A DNA stretch of 64,000 nt from Citrobacter braakii. GTDB taxonomy: Bacteria > Pseudomonadota > Gammaproteobacteria > Enterobacterales > Enterobacteriaceae. Position 1 is the stretch's first letter, and each line of letters starts with the position of its first letter. The notes beneath the pieces are model-generated. The model worked only from the letters and a program-made list of their open reading frames with translations. It searched no databases and was not told where the DNA came from. The position numbers and the translations under genes were made by a program. Location: assembly GCF_002075345.1 (NCBI RefSeq), contig NZ_NAEW01000001.1:124001-188000 (forward strand). Reading direction: 5' to 3'. Below are positions 53,917-63,817 of this stretch, piece by piece.

Positions 53917-55425
53917 ATGGCTATTAGCACACCGATGTTAGTGACATTCTGTGTCTATATTTTCGGCATGATATTGATAGGGTTTATTGCATGGCGTTCA
54001 ACCAAAAACTTTGACGATTACATTCTTGGTGGACGCAGTCTGGGTCCATTCGTGACCGCGTTATCCGCCGGGGCATCTGACATGAGCGGCTGGTTGCTGA
54101 TGGGGCTGCCTGGCGCGATTTTCCTGTCGGGGATTTCAGAAAGTTGGATTGCTATTGGCCTTATTTTGGGTGCGTGGATCAACTGGAAACTGGTGGCCGG
54201 ACGTTTACGCGTGCATACCGAATACAATAACAATGCGCTGACGTTACCGGATTACTTTACCGGTCGCTTTGAAGATAAAAGCCGAATTCTGCGTATTATC
54301 TCCGCGCTGGTTATTCTGCTGTTTTTCACCATCTACTGTGCTTCCGGTATTGTGGCAGGGGCGCGTCTGTTTGAAAGCACCTTTGGCATGAGTTACGAAA
54401 CAGCGCTGTGGGCAGGGGCGGCCGCGACGATTATTTATACCTTTATCGGTGGTTTCCTGGCGGTAAGCTGGACCGATACCGTCCAGGCCAGCCTGATGAT
54501 CTTCGCCCTGATCCTGACGCCGGTAATGGTAGTCATTGGCGTGGGTGGGTTTGACGATTCGCTGGAAGTGATTAAACAAAAGAGCATTGAGAACGTGGAC
54601 ATGTTCAAAGGGCTGAATTTTGTTGCCATTATTTCCCTGATGGGCTGGGGTCTGGGCTATTTCGGTCAGCCGCATATTCTGGCGCGCTTTATGGCGGCTG
54701 ATTCTCACCATAGCATTGTTCATGCCCGCCGCATCAGTATGACCTGGATGATCCTGTGTCTGGCAGGTGCAGTTGCCGTTGGCTTCTTTGGTATCGCTTA
54801 CTTTAACAACAACCCACAGCTTGCCGGTGCCGTTAACCAGAACGCCGAACGCGTGTTTATTGAACTGGCGCAAATCCTGTTCAACCCGTGGATTGCCGGT
54901 ATTCTGCTGTCTGCTATCCTCGCAGCGGTGATGTCGACCCTGAGCTGCCAGCTGCTGGTGTGCTCCAGTGCAATCACCGAAGACTTGTATAAAGCGTTCC
55001 TGCGTAAAAATGCCAGCCAGAAAGAGCTGGTATGGATTGGTCGCATCATGGTGCTGGTTGTGGCGCTGGTGTCTATCGCGCTGGCGGCGAACCCGGAGAA
55101 CCGTGTGCTTGGTCTGGTAAGCTACGCCTGGGCCGGCTTTGGCGCGGCGTTTGGTCCGGTGGTTCTGTTCTCCGTAATGTGGTCGCGTATGACGCGTAAC
55201 GGCGCGCTGGCCGGGATGCTCATCGGTGCGGTGACGGTAATCGTCTGGAAGCAGTTTGCCTGGTTGGGTCTGTATGAAATCATCCCAGGCTTTATTTTCG
55301 GCAGCATCGGTATTGTGGTCTTCAGCCTGTTGGGTAAAGCGCCTTCAGCCGCTATGCAGCAACGTTTTGCCGAGGCTGATGCGCATTATCACACAGCTCC
55401 GCCATCACGTTTACAGGCAGAGTAA
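53917..55425 (+). CDS. putP: Sodium/proline symporter PutP
   Basis: A 502-residue, 13-helix member of the sodium:solute symporter family, the same length as E. coli PutP: starts MAISTPMLVTFCVYIFGM, with ILGGRSLGPFVTALSAGASDMSGW (sodium and proline site near residues 50-60) and GAWINWKLVAGRLR. It imports proline for PutA. The ATG at 53917 follows TTGGAGAG; a TTG one codon upstream is unlikely. Confidence 0.97.
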   Translation: MAISTPMLVTFCVYIFGMILIGFIAWRSTKNFDDYILGGRSLGPFVTALSAGASDMSGWLLMGLPGAIFLSGISESWIAIGLILGAWINWKLVAGRLRVHTEYNNNALTLPDYFTGRFEDKSRILRIISALVILLFFTIYCASGIVAGARLFESTFGMSYETALWAGAAATIIYTFIGGFLAVSWTDTVQASLMIFALILTPVMVVIGVGGFDDSLEVIKQKSIENVDMFKGLNFVAIISLMGWGLGYFGQPHILARFMAADSHHSIVHARRISMTWMILCLAGAVAVGFFGIAYFNNNPQLAGAVNQNAERVFIELAQILFNPWIAGILLSAILAAVMSTLSCQLLVCSSAITEDLYKAFLRKNASQKELVWIGRIMVLVVALVSIALAANPENRVLGLVSYAWAGFGAAFGPVVLFSVMWSRMTRNGALAGMLIGAVTVIVWKQFAWLGLYEIIPGFIFGSIGIVVFSLLGKAPSAAMQQRFAEADAHYHTAPPSRLQAE

Positions 55426-55441
55426 TCCGCCTCGATCTTTA

Positions 55442-55467
55442 AGCCCGCCGCGTGCGGGCTTTTTTAT
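55442..55467 (+). terminator. Terminator after putP
   Basis: AGCCCGC/GCGGGCT stem followed by TTTTTATTT. Confidence 0.9.
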
Positions 55468-55561
55468 TTGTCCCCGCTGCAAACCGCCCTAATCGTTACC
55501 CGCCTAACTGTTTACATTAAGTCATCATTCTCAAAACATTCTGCTTGAGTTTTTCTTTACT

Positions 55562-55580
55562 GTAATGATAATCACTATCA
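55562..55580. promoter_or_regulatory. Fur-box-like site upstream of efeU
   Basis: GTAATGATAATCACTATCA matches most positions of the 19-base Fur consensus (GATAATGATAATCATTATC) and lies about 60 bases upstream of the efeU start. efeUOB is Fur-repressed in E. coli. Confidence 0.7.
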
Positions 55581-55638
55581 CTGTAATTTACTTTTCTTTT
55601 CATCAATTGACTGAGAATAACGTTTAAGGGTTCTTCGC

Positions 55639-56472
55639 ATGTTTGTTCCATTTCTTATTATGTTGCGCGAAGGGTTAGAGGCCGCGCTGATAGTCAGCCT
55701 GATTGCCAGCTACCTGAAACGGACTCAGCGTGGTCGATGGATTGGTGTGATGTGGATTGGTGTTCTGCTGGCGGCGGCGTTATGTCTGGCGTTAGGCGTT
55801 TTCATCAATGAAACCACCGGTGAATTTCCGCAAAAAGAACAGGAGCTGTTTGAAGGCATCGTGGCGGTCATTGCCGTGGTGATCCTCACCTGGATGGTGT
55901 TCTGGATGCGTAAAGTTTCGCGCAACGTCAAAGTCCAGCTTGAACAGGCTGTCGATAACGCGTTGCAACGCGGCAATCATCACGGCTGGGCGCTGGTGAT
56001 GATGGTCTTTTTTGCCGTTGCCCGTGAAGGCCTGGAATCGGTGTTCTTCCTGCTGGCGGCATTCCAGCAGGATGTAGGCATTTGGCCACCGTTAGGTGCG
56101 ATGCTGGGGCTGGCCACCGCAGTGGTACTGGGTTACCTGATTTACCTCGGCGGCATTCGCCTCAACCTCGGGGCATTCTTCAAATGGACCAGCCTGTTCA
56201 TTTTGCTGGTGGCCGCTGGTCTTGCCGCTGGGGCCATCCGCGCGTTCCACGAAGCCGGGTTATGGAATCATTTTCAGGATGTGGCGTTTGACATGAGCAG
56301 CGTGCTTTCAACGCATTCGCTGTTTGGCACATTGATGGAAGGTATTTTCGGCTATCAGGAAGCGCCGAGCGTCAGTGAAGTCGCCATTTGGTTTATCTAC
56401 CTGATTCCGGCATTGATTATGTTTGCACTGCCGCCGCGTTCAGGCACTACGGCATCGCGTACCGCACCCTGA
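55639..56472 (+). CDS. efeU: Ferrous iron permease EfeU
   Basis: A 277-residue membrane protein of the Ftr1/EfeU family with two REGLE iron-site motifs (REGLEA at residues 10-15 and REGLES near 128-133) in two of its seven helices. The gene is intact, unlike that in E. coli K-12, where a frameshift disrupts it. First gene of efeUOB, which takes up ferrous iron under acid conditions. Confidence 0.95.
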   Translation: MFVPFLIMLREGLEAALIVSLIASYLKRTQRGRWIGVMWIGVLLAAALCLALGVFINETTGEFPQKEQELFEGIVAVIAVVILTWMVFWMRKVSRNVKVQLEQAVDNALQRGNHHGWALVMMVFFAVAREGLESVFFLLAAFQQDVGIWPPLGAMLGLATAVVLGYLIYLGGIRLNLGAFFKWTSLFILLVAAGLAAGAIRAFHEAGLWNHFQDVAFDMSSVLSTHSLFGTLMEGIFGYQEAPSVSEVAIWFIYLIPALIMFALPPRSGTTASRTAP

Positions 56473-56530
56473 TAAAAACGCGATGCAGAATACTCCTTAG
56501 TTACAACATACTTATTTATAGGGATAGGTT

Positions 56531-57658
56531 ATGACGTTTAATTTTCGCCGTAGTGCGCTGCAGTTGGGTATTGCCGCGCTGTTTGCCTCCGCTTTTTCTG
56601 CACAAGCCGCCGATATTCCGCAGGTGAAAGTCACGGTTAACGACAAACAGTGTGAGCCGATGACGATCACGGTTAACGCTGGGAAAACGCAGTTCATCAT
56701 CCAGAACCACAGCCAGAAAGCGCTGGAGTGGGAGATCCTTAAAGGGGTTATGGTGGTTGAAGAACGTGAAAACATTGCGCCGGGCTTTAGCCAGAAAATG
56801 ACAGCTAACCTGCAGCCAGGTGAATATGATATGACCTGCGGTCTGTTGACCAACCCGAAAGGCAAACTAATTGTAAAAGGTAGCGCAACGGCGGATGCCG
56901 CGCAGGGCGATGCTCTGCTGAGCCTAAGTGGCGCGATTACTGAATACAAAGCCTATGTGACAGCCGAAACTGCACAACTGGTTGCGGGCACCAAAGCATT
57001 CACCGATGCGATTAAAGCTGGCGATCTGGAAAAAGCGAAATCGCTGTATGCGCCAACTCGTCAGCATTATGAGCGTATTGAACCGATTGCTGAACTGTTC
57101 TCCGATCTCGACGGCAGCATCGATGCACGTGAAGATGATTATGAGCAAAAAGCCGCCGATCCTAAATTCACCGGCTTCCACCGTCTGGAGAAAGCGTTGT
57201 TCGGCGACAACACCACCAAAGGTATGGACAAGTATGCCGACCAATTAAACCGCGATGTTCTTGACCTGCAAACGCGTATTAGCGAACTGGCCTTCCCACC
57301 GTCAAAAGTGGTTGGCGGGGCAGCAGGACTGATTGAAGAAGTCGCTGCCAGCAAAATTAGCGGAGAAGAGGATCGCTACAGCCATACCGATCTGTGGGAT
57401 TTCCAGGCCAATATCGATGGCGCGCAGAAAATCGTCGATCTCCTGCGCCCTCAGTTACAAAAATCCAATGCTGAGCTGTTGGCGAAGGTGGATGCGAACT
57501 TCAAAAAAGTCGATACCATTCTGAGTAAGTACCGTACCAAAGACGGTTTTGAAACCTATGACAAACTGACCGACGCCGATCGCAATGCGCTGAAAGGGCC
57601 AATCACGACGCTGGCGGAAGACTTGTCGCAATTACGCGGTGTTCTGGGTCTGGATTAA
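56531..57658 (+). CDS. efeO: Periplasmic iron-uptake protein EfeO
   Basis: A 375-residue protein with a signal peptide ([20 protein letters not shown], cleaved after AQA), an N-terminal cupredoxin-like domain (residues about 30-120, with the CEPMTI and DMTCGLL segments) and a C-terminal imelysin/M75-like domain with the HRLE motif near residue 216. It delivers iron to EfeU together with EfeB. It is followed five bases later by efeB. Confidence 0.95.
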   Translation: MTFNFRRSALQLGIAALFASAFSAQAADIPQVKVTVNDKQCEPMTITVNAGKTQFIIQNHSQKALEWEILKGVMVVEERENIAPGFSQKMTANLQPGEYDMTCGLLTNPKGKLIVKGSATADAAQGDALLSLSGAITEYKAYVTAETAQLVAGTKAFTDAIKAGDLEKAKSLYAPTRQHYERIEPIAELFSDLDGSIDAREDDYEQKAADPKFTGFHRLEKALFGDNTTKGMDKYADQLNRDVLDLQTRISELAFPPSKVVGGAAGLIEEVAASKISGEEDRYSHTDLWDFQANIDGAQKIVDLLRPQLQKSNAELLAKVDANFKKVDTILSKYRTKDGFETYDKLTDADRNALKGPITTLAEDLSQLRGVLGLD

Positions 57659-57663
57659 GCAAA

Positions 57664-58947
57664 ATGCAGCAAGATAATGAAAACGGCGTGAGCGAACCTT
57701 CACGCCGACGTTTACTGAAAGGGATGGGCGCCCTGGGTGGGGCGCTGGCGCTGGCGGGTGGATGTCCGGTTGCCCACGCGCAAAAACCACAAAGCGCGCC
57801 GGGAACGCTGTCCCCCGATGCGCGTAGTGAAGCGCAGCCGTTTTATGGTCAGCATCAGGCAGGGATCCTGACGCCGCAGCAGGCATCGATGATGCTGGTG
57901 GCGTTCGATGTTCTCGCCAGCGATAAGGCTGATCTGGAACGCTTGTTCCGCTTGCTGACCACCCGATTTGCGTTTCTGACCACGGGCGGGCCGGTGCCGG
58001 ATACGCCGAACCCGCGTTTACCCCCTATGGATTCCGGTATCCTCGGCGCATACATTGCGCCAGACAACCTGACGATGACGTTGTCAGTCGGCGCCTCGCT
58101 ATTTGATGAACGTTATGGCCTGAAATCGCAGATGCCGAAAAAGCTGCAAAAAATGACCCGCTTCCCGAATGATTCGCTGGATGCGGCGCTGTGCCATGGT
58201 GATTTGCTGCTGCAGATTTGTGCCAACACGCAGGACACCGTTATCCATGCGCTGCGCGATATCATTAAACATACGCCCGATCTCCTTAGCGTGCGCTGGA
58301 AACGTGAAGGGTTTATTTCCGACCATGCCGCGCGCAGCAAAGGCAAAGAGACCCCGGTCAACTTGCTTGGTTTTAAGGATGGCACCGCGAATCCGGACGC
58401 GACGGATGCGAAGTTGATGCAAGACGTGGTGTGGGTTACGGACGGGCAGGGCGAACCTGTCTGGGCGCAAGGTGGTAGTTATCAGGCCGTCAGGCTCATT
58501 CAGTTTCGCGTCGAGTTCTGGGATCGTACGCCGCTGAAAGAGCAGCAAAAGATATTTGGTCGAGATAAACACACCGGCGCGCCGCTGGGTATGCAGTACG
58601 AGCATGATGTGCCTGACTATGCCAGCGATCCCGAGGGTGAGGTGATTGCGCTCGACAGTCATATCCGCCTGGCGAATCCGCGCACGAAAGAGACCGAGTC
58701 CAGCCTGATGATGCGCCGTGGCTACAGCTATTCGCTCGGTGTGACCCCATCCGGTCAACTGGATATGGGACTGTTGTTTGTCTGCTATCAACACGATCTG
58801 GAAAAAGGCTTTTTGACTGTGCAGAAACGCCTCAACGGTGAAGCGCTGGAAGAGTATGTCAAACCAATTGGTGGGGGCTACTTCTTTGCTTTGCCGGGTG
58901 TCAAAACCGCAGATCAATATCTGGGACAGTCTCTACTCGAAGCCTGA
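57664..58947 (+). CDS. efeB: Dye-decolourising haem peroxidase EfeB, Tat-exported
   Basis: A 427-residue DyP peroxidase. The N-terminus has a twin-arginine signal ([20 protein letters not shown]). The GFKDGTANP motif (near residues 235-243) supplies the distal Asp, and RRGYSYS lies on the haem proximal side. It acts in the periplasm with EfeO and EfeU. A terminator follows within ten bases. Confidence 0.95.
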   Translation: MQQDNENGVSEPSRRRLLKGMGALGGALALAGGCPVAHAQKPQSAPGTLSPDARSEAQPFYGQHQAGILTPQQASMMLVAFDVLASDKADLERLFRLLTTRFAFLTTGGPVPDTPNPRLPPMDSGILGAYIAPDNLTMTLSVGASLFDERYGLKSQMPKKLQKMTRFPNDSLDAALCHGDLLLQICANTQDTVIHALRDIIKHTPDLLSVRWKREGFISDHAARSKGKETPVNLLGFKDGTANPDATDAKLMQDVVWVTDGQGEPVWAQGGSYQAVRLIQFRVEFWDRTPLKEQQKIFGRDKHTGAPLGMQYEHDVPDYASDPEGEVIALDSHIRLANPRTKETESSLMMRRGYSYSLGVTPSGQLDMGLLFVCYQHDLEKGFLTVQKRLNGEALEEYVKPIGGGYFFALPGVKTADQYLGQSLLEA

Positions 58948-58954
58948 TGATTAC

Positions 58955-58979
58955 GCCCCGTTGTACAGCGGGGCTTTTC
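58955..58979 (+). terminator. Terminator of efeUOB
   Basis: GCCCCG/CGGGGC stem followed by TTTT. Confidence 0.75.
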
Positions 58980-59038
58980 CTGACATCTGTATGAATGAAC
59001 AAATTATTTTTTATGATCGGTACGAGACTGAAATAATT

Positions 59039-59066
59039 CTGTCATCTCTCTGCAAGAGACTGTCTC
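59039..59066 (+). promoter_or_regulatory. Pho-box-like direct repeats upstream of phoH
   Basis: Three related heptamers, CTGTCAT, CTGCAAG and CTGTCTC, start at 59039, 59050 and 59060, close to the 11-base period of PhoB sites. phoH is a PhoB-regulated gene in E. coli. The second heptamer is a poor match. Confidence 0.5.
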
Positions 59067-59193
59067 TGGTGATTAGATAGAATTTAAGTTAACGACAAGT
59101 AAAAATATTGTTGCATTAACGAAAGATTATGATGTAATTATAAGAAACAGCGGTAGTTCCCGGCGGTGATAGTCGTTCACTATGGAGATCGCG

Positions 59194-59490
59194 ATGGAAA
59201 AGTCCTGTATTGGACTCATTTTTCACAGTAGCTGCAGTACGTTACGCGGACGTTTCTCTTCCGGTAGCCACCTCGTCACCGCTAAATCTCTCTCCCTTTC
59301 ACTTCTTATCTTCGTAACTGACACCTTGTACGGTGCGCGTAGCCGTGTGTGGCGTCTTATCCGAAAGCAAGCAATGGCTTACAAGGAAGCCAACCCTCAG
59401 ATGTTCGTGCGCATAATCGTGCCGCCAACGGCGCGTGTGATGTATACCTACAACTCAAGGTGCTATCCATGGGAAGACAAAAAGCAGTGA
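59194..59490 (+). CDS. Possible leader ORF upstream of phoH
   Basis: A 98-codon frame starting MEKSCIGLIFHSS, in a different frame from phoH and overlapping its start by 22 bases. Its last part is rich in ordinary codons (NPQMFVRIIVPPTARVMYTY). It may be a translated leader or a chance frame; the sequence gap to phoH would otherwise be empty. No family is recognised. Confidence 0.25.
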   Translation: MEKSCIGLIFHSSCSTLRGRFSSGSHLVTAKSLSLSLLIFVTDTLYGARSRVWRLIRKQAMAYKEANPQMFVRIIVPPTARVMYTYNSRCYPWEDKKQ

Positions 59491-60257
59491 TCAAAGCTCG
59501 TCGTGAAGCAAAACGTGTGCTGAGGCGGGATTCGCGTAGCCATAAACAACGTGAAGATGAATCGGTCACCTCGCTTGTGCAGATGGGCGGCGTAGAAGCG
59601 ATTGGTATGGCGCGTGATAGTCGCGACGCCACGCCAATCACGGCGCGGAATGAAGCTCAGGCCCAGTACCTGAATGCTATCGAGAGTAAACAGCTGATCT
59701 TCGCTACCGGTGAAGCCGGGTGTGGTAAAACCTGGATCAGCGCGGCAAAAGCAGCAGAGGCCCTGATCCACAAAGACGTGGACAGGATCATTGTAACCCG
59801 TCCAGTTCTGCAAGCTGATGAAGACCTCGGCTTCTTACCTGGAGATGTTTCCGAGAAGTTTGCGCCTTATTTTCGTCCAGTGTATGACGTGCTGGTGAAA
59901 CGTCTGGGCGCCTCCTTCATGCAATATTGCCTGCGGCCTGAGATTGGTAAGGTGGAAATCGCGCCATTCGCCTATATGCGTGGACGCACATTTGAAAATG
60001 CAGTGGTCATTCTTGACGAGGCTCAGAATGTTACTGCAGCACAGATGAAGATGTTTTTGACTCGCCTCGGGGAGAATGTGACGGTGATTGTGAACGGGGA
60101 TGTGACCCAGTGCGATCTACCCGCCCACGTTCGCTCAGGGCTAAGCGATGCGCTGGCCCGTTTCGAAGAAGATGATATGGTTGGGATTGTTCGTTTCAAT
60201 AAAGACGATTGCGTCCGTTCGGCACTCTGTCAGCGGACGCTCAATGCTTACAACTGA
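59469..60257 (+). CDS. phoH: PhoH, phosphate-starvation-inducible ATPase
   Basis: A 262-residue P-loop ATPase: start MGRQKAVIKARREAKRVLRR with AAGGTG upstream, Walker A in GEAGCGKTW (near residue 83), Walker B in VVILDEAQN, and the PhoH-specific RPVLQADEDLGFLPGD. An in-frame extension upstream to 59349 would give 302 residues; E. coli is annotated with a longer form, so the start is uncertain. Possibly involved in RNA metabolism. Confidence 0.92.
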   Translation: MGRQKAVIKARREAKRVLRRDSRSHKQREDESVTSLVQMGGVEAIGMARDSRDATPITARNEAQAQYLNAIESKQLIFATGEAGCGKTWISAAKAAEALIHKDVDRIIVTRPVLQADEDLGFLPGDVSEKFAPYFRPVYDVLVKRLGASFMQYCLRPEIGKVEIAPFAYMRGRTFENAVVILDEAQNVTAAQMKMFLTRLGENVTVIVNGDVTQCDLPAHVRSGLSDALARFEEDDMVGIVRFNKDDCVRSALCQRTLNAYN

Positions 60258-60273
60258 TAAGTACTCCGTCTTC

Positions 60274-60294
60274 AAGGCCCGGGAAACCGGGCTT
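60274..60294 (+). terminator. Terminator after phoH
   Basis: AAGGCCCGG/CCGGGCTTT hairpin with a GAAA loop and a short T-run. Confidence 0.65.
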
Positions 60295-60314
60295 TGTTAT
60301 TTGACGTCAGCAGA

Positions 60315-60683
60315 TTACTTTCTTTTGCTGCTCCAGTAGTTGGCGCAGGCCTGGTCAAACAACTGGTTATTTTCGTCTATTTTCTTTAGCGCTTGTGCCA
60401 GAAAGGTCAGTAGGTCATCCTTATAAATCCCACCTACCGTAGTTTCTTTTCGTAAGATCCCATTGCTGGTGTAGGTTTTTTTAATGGTGACGTTATGCCT
60501 GACGTTGCAAATAACCGTTCGCTGATACTCTTCGTAGAATCGGCTGTCAGGATCGAAAAACGTATTTATTTCATTCGGTGTACGTTTGAGGATTTTTCGC
60601 GAGAAAACCTTCAACGGAATAAATCCTGCTTCGTCTGCCTGCGACATGAGCTCATCCAGCAAAGTTCCTTCTATGTTTAACAT
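60315..60683 (-). CDS. Unrecognised protein, 122 residues
   Basis: A minus-strand gene starting MLNIEGTLLDELMSQADEAG, with AGGAA before the ATG. It is basic, mixed alpha/beta, and ends with a Lys/Arg-rich tail (YWSSKRK). The middle contains RTVICNVRHNVTIKKTY. No family recognised; it fills the space where E. coli K-12 has the pga cluster and others between phoH and serX. Ordinary codon use for its neighbourhood. Confidence 0.6.
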   Translation of the reverse strand: MLNIEGTLLDELMSQADEAGFIPLKVFSRKILKRTPNEINTFFDPDSRFYEEYQRTVICNVRHNVTIKKTYTSNGILRKETTVGGIYKDDLLTFLAQALKKIDENNQLFDQACANYWSSKRK

Positions 60684-60822
60684 GCCGTTATTTTCCTGAT
60701 TGCTTGAGAAAGCGGTTGTTACAGCATAAGAGTGGATTGGATAATGTGCAACGGGGCGGGGGATGATGCTTGATAGCGCGATGCTTATCAGACCTACAGG
60801 TTAACGCTATTCAGGACGAGTC

Positions 60823-60890
60823 ACATGCGAAAAAAAAAGCCCGTACTTGCGTATGAGCTCTTTCTCGAATATGGCAGTGAGGGGGGGATT
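60823..60890 (-). repeat. Degenerate copy of serX 3' end plus terminator
   Basis: About 68 bases nearly identical to 61005-61071 (one base change within the terminator stem, one in the acceptor stem and a one-base difference in an A-run). It carries the last 20 bases of tRNA-Ser(GGA) and its terminator, so it is a duplicated tRNA tail downstream of serX. Confidence 0.8.
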
Positions 60891-61004
60891 GACTCGCTTC
60901 GCTCGCCCTTCGGGCAGCCTGTTCGCTGCGCTCTCAGTCTGTCCAACTGGCTGCGCCAGTTGTCGACCCCCGGTCGGGGCTTCTCATCCCCCCACAGGCG
61001 TGCA
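60891..61004 (-). repeat. GC-rich spacer of the serX tail repeat
   Basis: Between the two tail copies lies a run of small hairpins (CGCTTCGCTCG, CCCTTCGGG, CTGGCTGCGCCAG, GACCCCCGGTCGGGG). Such spacers between tRNA-tail copies are known from other enterobacterial tRNA loci. Confidence 0.6.
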
Positions 61005-61010
61005 ACATGC

Positions 61011-61040
61011 GAAAAAAAAGCCCGTACTTGCGTACGAGCT
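61011..61040 (-). terminator. Terminator of serX
   Basis: On the minus strand GCTCGTAC and GTACGGGC pair around GCAA, followed by eight T, 13 bases after the tRNA CCA. Confidence 0.85.
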
Positions 61041-61052
61041 CTTTCTCGAATA

Positions 61053-61140
61053 TGGCGGTGAGGGGGGGATTCGAACCCCCGATACGTTGCCGTATACACA
61101 CTTTCCAGGCGTGCTCCTTCAGCCACTCGGACACCTCACC
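61053..61140 (-). tRNA. serX: tRNA-Ser(GGA)
   Basis: An 88-base class II tRNA with encoded CCA, anticodon GGA (in CTGGAAA), a long variable arm (GTATACGGCAACGTATC) and the T-loop GTTCGAATC. The acceptor stem GGTGAGG pairs with CCTCACC. It reads UCC and UCU codons and matches serX, next to ghrA as in E. coli. Confidence 0.96.
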
Positions 61141-61375
61141 ATATTGTTGTTCCTGTGCTACCGGAACGGGCGCTAATTTAGGGAAATACCGCTCCGGCGT
61201 CAATCAACTTTTTGAAAAAAACGTGCATTTACACAAACTTCAATCAATATGCAGCTTAAATAAGCGGGAATTGTTTTTTTTGCCAGCACCCTAAAATTTG
61301 CTACTCTGATGTTCCCTCGAAAAATGATGATTATAAGTGCGAGTACGTTCCGCATAACAATGTTCAGGAGACGCT

Positions 61376-62314
61376 ATGGATATAATTTTCTATCACCCAA
61401 CATTCGATACAACCTGGTGGCTAAATGCGCTGACAAAGGCCATACCTGGCGCGCGGGTCCGTGAGTGGAAGGCAGGTGATAATGCGCATGCTGACTACGC
61501 GCTGGTCTGGCATCCTCCGGTTGAAATGCTCGCCGGACGAAAATTAAAAGCCGTATTTGCGCTGGGTGCGGGCGTCGATTCTATTCTCAGTAAACTAAAC
61601 GCTCATCCGGAAATGTTGGATGCGTCGATCCCGCTTTTCCGTCTGGAAGATACGGGGATGGGCCTGCAAATGCAGGAATATGCGGTTAGTCAGGTATTGC
61701 ACTGGTTCCGTCGCTTTGATGACTACCAGGCATTAAAAAACCAGGCGAAATGGCAACCGTTGCCAGAATATACCCGCGATGAGTTTAGCGTCGGGATCAT
61801 GGGCGCTGGTGTTTTAGGCGCAAAAGTTGCAGAAAGTCTGCAAGCATGGGGGTTCCCGCTACGCTGCTGGAGTCGTACGCGTAAATCCTGGTCTGGTGTG
61901 GAAAGCTTCGCCGGTACCGAGGAACTGGGCGCGTTTTTGAGTCAAACTCGCGTGCTGATCAACCTCCTGCCTAATACGGCAGAAACCGTAGGCATTATTA
62001 ACGCTGATTTACTAAGCCAATTGCAGGATGGCGCTTACGTGCTCAACCTGGCGCGCGGCGTTCATCTCAATGAAGACGATCTTCTGGCATCGCTGGACAG
62101 CGGCAAAGTGAAAGGTGCCATGCTGGATGTCTATAGCCGTGAACCGCTGCCGGAAACCAGCCCGCTATGGAAACATCCGCGTGTGGCAATGACGCCGCAT
62201 ATCGCCGCGGTAACACGCCCGGCAGAGGCGGTGGACTACATCTCCCGTACGATTTTGGACCTGGAAAGTGGGAAATCCGTAACGGGTCAGGTCGATCGCG
62301 TTCGGGGATATTGA
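61376..62314 (+). CDS. ghrA: Glyoxylate/hydroxypyruvate reductase A
   Basis: A 312-residue D-2-hydroxyacid dehydrogenase, the E. coli length. NAD(P)-binding [12 protein letters not shown] lies near residues 142-153, followed by CWSRTRKSW which favours NADPH; the C-terminal part has [14 protein letters not shown] (catalytic Arg region) and [11 protein letters not shown] with the catalytic His. Reduces glyoxylate and hydroxypyruvate in the cytoplasm. Confidence 0.96.
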   Translation: MDIIFYHPTFDTTWWLNALTKAIPGARVREWKAGDNAHADYALVWHPPVEMLAGRKLKAVFALGAGVDSILSKLNAHPEMLDASIPLFRLEDTGMGLQMQEYAVSQVLHWFRRFDDYQALKNQAKWQPLPEYTRDEFSVGIMGAGVLGAKVAESLQAWGFPLRCWSRTRKSWSGVESFAGTEELGAFLSQTRVLINLLPNTAETVGIINADLLSQLQDGAYVLNLARGVHLNEDDLLASLDSGKVKGAMLDVYSREPLPETSPLWKHPRVAMTPHIAAVTRPAEAVDYISRTILDLESGKSVTGQVDRVRGY

Positions 62315-62318
62315 TGGT

Positions 62319-62340
62319 AACCCGGCAAGTGCCGGGTTTG
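62319..62340 (+). terminator. Terminator after ghrA
   Basis: AACCCGGC/GCCGGGTT stem with a four-base loop; the T-run is short. Confidence 0.65.
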
Positions 62341-62385
62341 AGCTAATAAATGGCGACGATACCTGCTATCCTTGACGGAAAATGA

Positions 62386-63138
<753 letters not shown>

Positions 63139-63161
63139 TTGTTACTAACTGGAATATATCA

Positions 63162-63716
63162 ATGAACGAGTTTTCTATCCTGTGTCGTGTACTGGGCTCG
63201 CTGTTTTACCGCCAACCGCAGGACCCTTTACTGGTTCCTCTGTTTACCCTGATTAGTGAAGGTAAACTGTCCGCCAACTGGCCGCTGGAACAGGACGAAC
63301 TGCTCACTCGTCTGCAGAAAAGCTGCGATATGCCTCAGTTGGCTGCGGATTACAACGCGCTGTTTGTCGGCGACGAGTGTGCGGTGCCGCCTTATCGTAG
63401 CGCCTGGGTAGAAGGGGCGAAAGAATCCGATGTTCGTGCTTTTCTTTCTGCCCGCGGAATGCCGCTGGCAGATACGCCTGCAGATCATATTGGCACGCTG
63501 TTGCTGGCGGCTTCATGGCTTGAAGACCAGTCTGCGGAAGATGAAAGTGAAGCACTCGAAACCTTGTTTGTGGAATACCTGTTGCCCTGGTGCGGCACGT
63601 TCCTTGGCAAAGTTGAAGCACACGCAAACACACAGTTCTGGCGTACCATGGCACCGTTAACGCGTGATGCCATTGGCGCGATGTGGGACGAATTGCAGGA
63701 AGATACTGAAGAGTAA
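63162..63716 (+). CDS. ycdY: TorD-family chaperone YcdY
   Basis: A 184-residue helical protein of the TorD/DmsD-like redox-enzyme maturation family, with the conserved segments DYNALFVGDECAVPPYRSAW and PADHIGTLLLAASWLE. In E. coli it stimulates YcdX activity by helping load zinc. It follows ycdX directly. Confidence 0.95.
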   Translation: MNEFSILCRVLGSLFYRQPQDPLLVPLFTLISEGKLSANWPLEQDELLTRLQKSCDMPQLAADYNALFVGDECAVPPYRSAWVEGAKESDVRAFLSARGMPLADTPADHIGTLLLAASWLEDQSAEDESEALETLFVEYLLPWCGTFLGKVEAHANTQFWRTMAPLTRDAIGAMWDELQEDTEE

Positions 63717-63817
63717 ATGTGATTTATATCACATTAAACTGCAACTCAAATTACATCATTGCATGAATTGTGTGCACGATCTCATTCCCATGCCGTTTTT
63801 CTGCTAAGATACGCGGC

